Source: Solen grandis (lineage: Eukaryota; Mollusca; Bivalvia; Adapedonta; Solenidae). Taken from it: a stretch of DNA of 64,000 nucleotides. This document shows positions 57,960 to 64,000 of this stretch, piece by piece. The first letter of the stretch is position 1, and each line of letters begins with the position of its first letter. The notes below the pieces were generated by a model, which was not told the origin of the DNA, did not search any database, and saw only the letters and a program-made list of their open reading frames with translations. The stretch spans positions 40,914,629 through 40,978,628 of the forward strand of contig CM037787.1 in assembly GCA_021229015.1 (NCBI GenBank), written 5' to 3'. The translations under genes were made by a program, and so were the position numbers.

Positions 57960-59260
57960 AGTTTTCATTTTCGAGATTAATTGCTAGAAGGAAATACATA
58001 TAAATATATATAATTATCGTTCAATTCTTTGATTTGTAATGTATCTTTTTTTTTTTTTTTTTTTTGGTGTAAAGCATTTGATGTCTATATGATTGTTTAT
58101 GATTGTTTAACGATATTTAACACGTCAGTCATTGCTCTTTAACAACGATATTTTATACATAGTGATAATTATATGTTAGATTATTATCTATTATCATTAT
58201 TTATAATAGCAAATATATAATAATATTTGTCCATATTATCAAAAACAGTGCATCGTAGACAAATAGCATACAAGTCTGTACATATGAAGATTAAGAGTTC
58301 AAACTCAGGGGCATGATTCTTTAATAACCTTCAAAGAACTGGTCCAGCCCATGAATAATCTCATTCAATTGAATATGATGACAATTAACAAAATTATATT
58401 CATATAATGCGATTTGTTTTATTTAAATTTCTCGCATAGCGGATGATCCCGTTCAACTAAACATTGCACGTAAACATTGTAGCAAAGGCCACTCTATGGA
58501 ATCTGAAAACTGACCTTTAGTTGAGTTAACAGTTATACAGACGTAAAAAATCTTTATAAATTTAGGGCATTTTAACGTTTTACTAAAACGGAGTTGACCG
58601 AGTAGTTGTGATAACTAGGTCATCATGTCCTACATCTAGGAACCTATAGATACGTCTAGTGCCTGACTGACCATTTAAACTCCCGTTTTATATATATATG
58701 ATAAGAAACATGTAATTCTAACACGTGCTAGGTCAGTCATCAAAAGTATCAAAGTTCATTTGCAAGCCAGCGGGACAATTCATAAAACATAATACTAGTA
58801 TTTACGGCCACGACATATCTAATCCTCTACGTAGTAATATATTCAACATCATAAGTACTTACGAATTTTTTTTTATTTCAAAATAGGAAATGCTTACATA
58901 TGCTTACATATCTTAAAATTTAATCATCTATTACTACGAAATCGTCTATTCCAGTATCATTATTGCAGGTGTATCATACTCCTATGTTTTTTTAAATAAT
59001 TATCATCATTATGATTACCATGATTTCCTGTTTAGACTAGAAATATAACGTTTTAGGTAAGGTTTTTTTTTTTTTGAAAACGTGAAAGTCAGTTTGTACT
59101 ATGGTTTGATTTCACCTTCCGGTAATATAGGTTGTTGCACTTTTCATTGAATATTTCTGCATATTATTTATCTAACCTTTTCTATTTTGTTTAATTCCTT
59201 CAATAAATGTTACCCCAAGTTTAAAAGAAGGAAACGTGAAAAGCATTAGTTGACTTGACT
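57960..59260. other. Intergenic, no gene seen
   Basis: AT-rich with a T run of 19 at about 58047-58065. No exon recognised. Confidence 0.5.
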
Positions 59261-59264
59261 TGAC

Positions 59265-59460
59265 TATTTGAGTTTACCGTCGCTTCGACAGCATTTCAGT
59301 CATATAGCGACGTCCAACTAATTACAGGTGGAGGAAGACCCCGAATGCACTGAGGTATCCGGGTAGAAACACCAACCTACCGCAAGCCAGCTGAAAGGCT
59401 TCCTAACATGAAAATCCGAATGACCCTGCCGAGATTCGAACCCACGCGGTAAGGAACATT
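59265..59460 (-). mobile_element. tRNA-derived SINE-2
   Basis: GAGTTTACCGTCGCTTCGAC, CATATAGCGACGTCCAACTA, CTACCGCAAGCCAGCTGAAA and GCCGAGATTCGAACCCACGC. Head truncated after the B-box. Confidence 0.85.
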
Positions 59461-59777
59461 GGTTATTGAAAGCAACAAGTAACAAATGTAAACAGTTAAC
59501 ATTGCCAATTAATCATCATATATTATCACATCATTTATTTTATTATTTTCCGATACAACTATTACTTCAACGTTCAGCAGCTATTCTTTTGAAAAACCAA
59601 CAACAACAACAACAAAAAGACTCGTTGCACCTCATACTAACCTTCACTTATGTAATTTACTCTTCATTCTTTTCTAATTTTCACTTATTCCCTATTCTTT
59701 CCTATACATCTCCAATCTTCAGTTCTAACTTCTTCTCTCAAGTCTACCATATTTACTAGTGACTTAAGGCAAACTTT

Positions 59778-59778
59778 T

Positions 59779-59813
<35 letters not shown>

Positions 59814-59815
59814 TT
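59778..59815. repeat. (TTTA)n microsatellite
   Basis: About nine TTTA units. Confidence 0.95.
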
Positions 59816-59963
59816 TTTTCATCATGTAATGTTGTCATGACGACACGAATGTCTTTTTGTGCCGTCTGGGATCGATGACATGAATACATCGCGTTTAAAT
59901 TCATGGCGAATTGCAGATGAAGTAGTTATTTTGTAAATAAAATACATTGTAATACTTTTGTTG

Positions 59964-61549
59964 TAGGGATGGGAATCGCAAAAACTTTTTCTCCAAGCAT
60001 ATCGTCATACGTATCATTACATTTATATCTATAAATATATATATTTTTTTTTTTTTCGGCGTAGCTGTATAATTTCGATTTCAACTCGCATCTTAAACCA
60101 ATCAAATGTACGCTAAAAGCGGTAAATAATTCTAAGCTGAATAAAAGGACTCCTGTTATTGGTTAACGCATCGTTATGGACTATAAAATTACTGTAAATT
60201 AGGGGTGCAGCTTGTATATATCATTCAGCTTGGTGTTATTACTTTTCTTTTTGATGTAAACATGAAAGTGATTTCAGTAAGTTAAATACAATCCTTTTCC
60301 ATCAATTGAGGAATGCTACTTTGTGAAAATGATTTAAAACAACAAAAAAGAATCCACCGTGTTATGACATGAAACCCCTTAATTACTATGTATATTGAAT
60401 TCTTCCAGCCTGCCGAGATGCTCTCATTGAAAATTAATTCGCCAAAACCAAAACAACTAATAACGCTTTTATATCATAATTGTCATATGCAATAATGATA
60501 TGAACAAATATCAAACAAGCCTATTTTTTTTTGTATTACCGTCTATAAATAAGTATATTTCATAGAACAAATACTGAACATTTCTAGAGCGTACTAAATT
60601 TGTTGTGCGTCGGTCTTTCGCGCGCTTTTCCTCGGAATGTTCTAGAAGACTGGAAATCTCGTTTTTCTTTCATCCTACGCCGAATATTTTTTTCAAGATA
60701 TTTCTTGTTCCAAATAAAGTGCATGCATTTTGTGAAAATCAGATTGAAAAATAATAATAAAAACTAGCTCTAAACGTTGTAAATGCCTTGAATCATTGAG
60801 ATAAAATGCTTGTTACTGTATAATTATGTAATTGACTTATCAGCATTCTGGCAATCCTTTTGATTTTGTAGAAGGAAATAGACTGATAGTTTATGTGTGT
60901 TAACGTCTATAATTATGCTTCTAATTTGAAATTGTTCATGTTTTTATTATAATAATCATAAGTGTATAAGGGAGGTTTCAATATTTAGAGCAACTTATAT
61001 ATCATCCTTTTCCACGAAATGCATGTTTGCCTTGATTGTAGTTGCGGACCACAATTTCCAAAGCCGGATAAGTTCTGTTAATGTGACTTGTTAGATTTGT
61101 CATTTCGCCGGCACATTTCGCCATTGAATCGCCTTTTTTTGCATATTGCAACTTCTTCCTCAAATATGTCAAGGTATTTTTTTGTTTGTTATTCTGGATA
61201 CCCAAATATCACAATACGGCCGATTTTGCTTTGGCATTTGAACTAGAGCAAATTCGTACATACTACTGTATAAATAATTACCCTTGCAATTGAAATGCAT
61301 CCAGATTGTCAAATAGAATTTCGCACTTAAAAAATCCCAGTCTATACAATTGAATTTTTAAGTAAAGCTTTTAACTAAATGAGTGTTTGTATTTGAAAAG
61401 ATCAAGTAAATACAAGTAGTAAGACTAAATAACGTTATATAGAAAAAAGTAAACATATCGGTTTGGCTCAAACAGCGTACCGATACGAATCGTTCCGGGC
61501 CATAATCACGTTTATAACGATATATCGGTGATATCGCTGTGCATCCCTA
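59964..61549. mobile_element. Possible hAT-type non-autonomous element (weak)
   Basis: TAGGGATGGGAATCG at the left and CGCTGTGCATCCCTA at the right give an 8-bp inverted end of the hAT consensus type. Sub-terminal ATCG/CGATAT-rich sequence is on both sides. No 8-bp target duplication was found and no transposase is encoded. Confidence 0.35.
60635..60647. promoter_or_regulatory. Heat-shock-element-like site
   Basis: GAATGTTCTAGAA: three perfect alternating GAA/TTC units. No gene nearby; may be chance. Confidence 0.2.
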
Positions 61550-64000
61550 CCTTTAAACCTATGCCCTATGGACTCAAGTTTTGCAATAAACATTTTATTT
61601 TTGGAATTAACAACTCTGTAACAAGCAGATAATGAGAAATTGTGGAAACAACTGCATGGTAACAGTAAAGATGGATTGTCTTACAAAACATCTTGCAAAC
61701 ACTCATTCATTAACCCAATATATTATTCTATGGAATAAGGAGACTCCCCTATCATAAAATAAATAAATGTAAAAAATTAAATAAGACTACCCGCTCTTTG
61801 TATTTCGAGTATGACTCTTCTACATCTAGTCACAGTTTATTTTGTGAGGTCAAAATCAAAAGACTGCATTTTTGTCTATAATATGTTAAATGGCTAATAT
61901 CAAACTATCAAACAAATCAGAAACAAAAACAACACAACCACTGACCACAATAAGAAAGTCAAAGCACTGAGAGCACTGTCAGAAGCGAAAGTTAAAATGT
62001 GTGAATTATAAAGTCAATCCCTTTTATTTTTTGTGGTATGCATGTTAACAATCGGGGAAGTAAAAGCTTATTAAAACAGCAGGTAAGATAGATTATTTAA
62101 TTATTGGTCTATGTCAAATTAAACAAAAATGGATAAGGAATAGTGGTTCTTAGTATTGATCCTCTCAATACCTTTAATACTTAATGAATTTAAAATAATT
62201 GTTATAGAAAAGCAAGAAAAGACAAGATGAAGTTATTGTTCTTGGTCACATCACATCCTTCCCATGTGTAAAGAATAATATCAATGCCTCCAATAGTTTT
62301 TCAAATATTTTCTAGAAAAACATAATTTCACCATACAAGAAGGTAATAGAGATGAAGCAACGTAGTGTTATTGTTCTTGGTGAGTAAAGTTTGACCATTG
62401 TATAAAGTATAAACTCAATCCCTTAAGTACCTTCGGAGTTGTGACATACAGATGCGACTAGAGACACTACATCATTTTAGACTCTAACAAGAAAAGATTA
62501 AAAACAAAATGTTTCAATTGACGGCTTACATTAAACATACTGTCTCCCTCTCATTTCTATTGTTTTGACTTTATAACCGAACCTGTCTATGCGCAGGACA
62601 CTCATATTAGAAAAATCGACCTCTCTATAAATGATATATATAGAGAGAGGGGTCATTTTTTACTGAATATCAGGGTCCTGTGGTCTATGATATAAATCAA
62701 ACTCAGAATAATGGTAGAATAAAAATTAAAAACTAGAACTAAATAATCTATATATAACACCCCCCCCCCCCCCCCCAAAAAAAAAGGGGGCCCTTGCAAG
62801 AACAAAATACTGAACAGCGCTCTTGCCGATTGAGTTAATTTCGCAGCCACAAATTTGTAAATAAGGTTATTTATAGCTAGTTTAATGAATGAAACTCAGG
62901 ATGAACACTGAATTATAAACTTGCTTCTTTTACAGTTTTATTTGCACAGAAATTGTGATTATACCAAATGCTTTCAATATCCTGCAATATATCTAACTTT
63001 TATCAAAACTGCAATGTTGACCTACAACCAGTGGGATTATTTTTCAACGCGAATGTATGGATAAGTGACGGTAATGTGATTGTAAGTATGTGATTTGCTT
63101 CAAACTAATCACAAATCTACTACTGTACTACCTAATATGCTGCAAAATAAAAAAGATAAAAGACGGGAGAGGGGAAGAGACTAATAATCTCTTTTTCAGA
63201 AGCTTCCATGTAGATAACATCATACCTACTGCTTAAGCACTGATATCAATCGATAGGGGCGAGATGTATTTCCATTTATGTCCGTCTTGCGTTCCATAAG
63301 TATATCAGCAACTGCTTCTGCATTTTCTCTTTATCGACGTCTCTGTTAAAGTCGTTTCCGACCTGAATATAGCACGCGTTTTTGCAATAGGACCATGTGT
63401 ATTTGACCCTGCCTCGTATCCGAGGGCATATATTGTAAGGTCAATATCAAAAATCTATTCAATAATTCCATGTTCTGAAAAATTTGCATATAAATTTGAA
63501 ATATCATATTAACTTAACTAGTCTTGTTTCGTTAAACATTCACCATCTCTAATTTGAATACCCATGAATTAGTCTACGTGTTTATACATGTATATAAGTG
63601 GTGTGTGTTTCCTTATCAAAATTTATAATGCAAACTGACTTATTGAATCCTTGGGTTATTTTAAACTTATTTGTTTACTTGTCATATTCTTTAGTTAACT
63701 ATTTATTACACATGCTACTATGATATAAAAGTATTCGAATTGAATTAGACCTAGTAAGATCATTGATGATAATAAATATCTTTATAAAGGTTGTGGATGG
63801 ACACAACTTAGAAAACTGAGGGAATATCAAATATTTAAAAATGTTCATATTTTTAATGTACTTAACAATAATGTTCATTTATTTCCACCCCTTATTGGGT
63901 GAGATATGATACAGATTTACGTTGATCTCGTATTCCATATTTTTTATGTATTGTCATTTTAAAACTCTTTCTTATTCTAGATCTTTTTTTAAATACATTT
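61550..64000. other. Intergenic, no gene seen
   Basis: Compound C17-A9-G5 run at 62760-62790 and an imperfect palindrome at 62594-62682. No exon recognised to the end of the window. Confidence 0.5.
62594..62682. repeat. Imperfect palindrome, about 89 bp
   Basis: AGGACACTCATATTAG and, inverted, GAATATCAGGGTCCT at the outer arms; GACCTCTCTATA and TATAGAGAGAGGGGTC at the inner arms. Could be a small foldback element. Confidence 0.5.

Overview
The window is eukaryotic nuclear DNA: AT-rich, with genes split by GT-AG introns, long intergenic stretches, microsatellites, tRNA-derived SINEs and many small inverted-repeat elements. Gene content (POFUT1, an IER2/IER5-type immediate-early gene, a BTB-MATH-type gene) points to an animal. 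The style of the repeats suggests a mollusc, probably a bivalve; that is inference from general knowledge, not from a search. Two 100-N runs (3897-3996, 53997-54096) are assembly gaps.

Layout. 1-4450: the last three coding exons of a plus-strand gene (beta-propeller/WD-like, identity uncertain), with a 50-bp minisatellite upstream and an interspersed element in its last intron. 9858-20233: a minus-strand POFUT1 gene (protein O-fucosyltransferase 1, Notch pathway) with eight coding exons, convergent with the first gene. As written, its last exon carries two mutually compensating indels. 20237-38640: mostly repeats, with one weak candidate signal-peptide exon at 30196. 39097-40005: an intronless IER2/IER5 homologue with a perfect cAMP-response element upstream and an AU-rich nonamer downstream. 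44335-45538: a 34-bp minisatellite of about 35 copies. 54543-55724: an intronless BTB/POZ protein with a MATH-like C-terminus, followed 17 bp later by a foldback element. 57065-64000: no gene seen; SINEs, simple repeats and a possible hAT-type element.

The main repeat story is several families of short inverted-repeat elements, three of them flanked by TTAA (piggyBac-like target sites). The most abundant, about 242 bp, has seven copies and a long central hairpin. One copy has a six-fold expansion of its terminal 28 bp, one is split by a 0.6-kb insertion, and one begins 8 bp after a stop codon. Three larger elements share one architecture: terminal inverted repeats, internal degenerate units of about 140-160 bp and, on the right, a GAC-rich tract.

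The genes do not form an operon or obvious pathway; they look like unrelated neighbours. I saw no convincing evidence of a wholly new biological system. The observations most worth a second look are the POFUT1 last-exon anomaly, its minimal uORF, the TTAA element set and the hammerhead-like motif near 13119.
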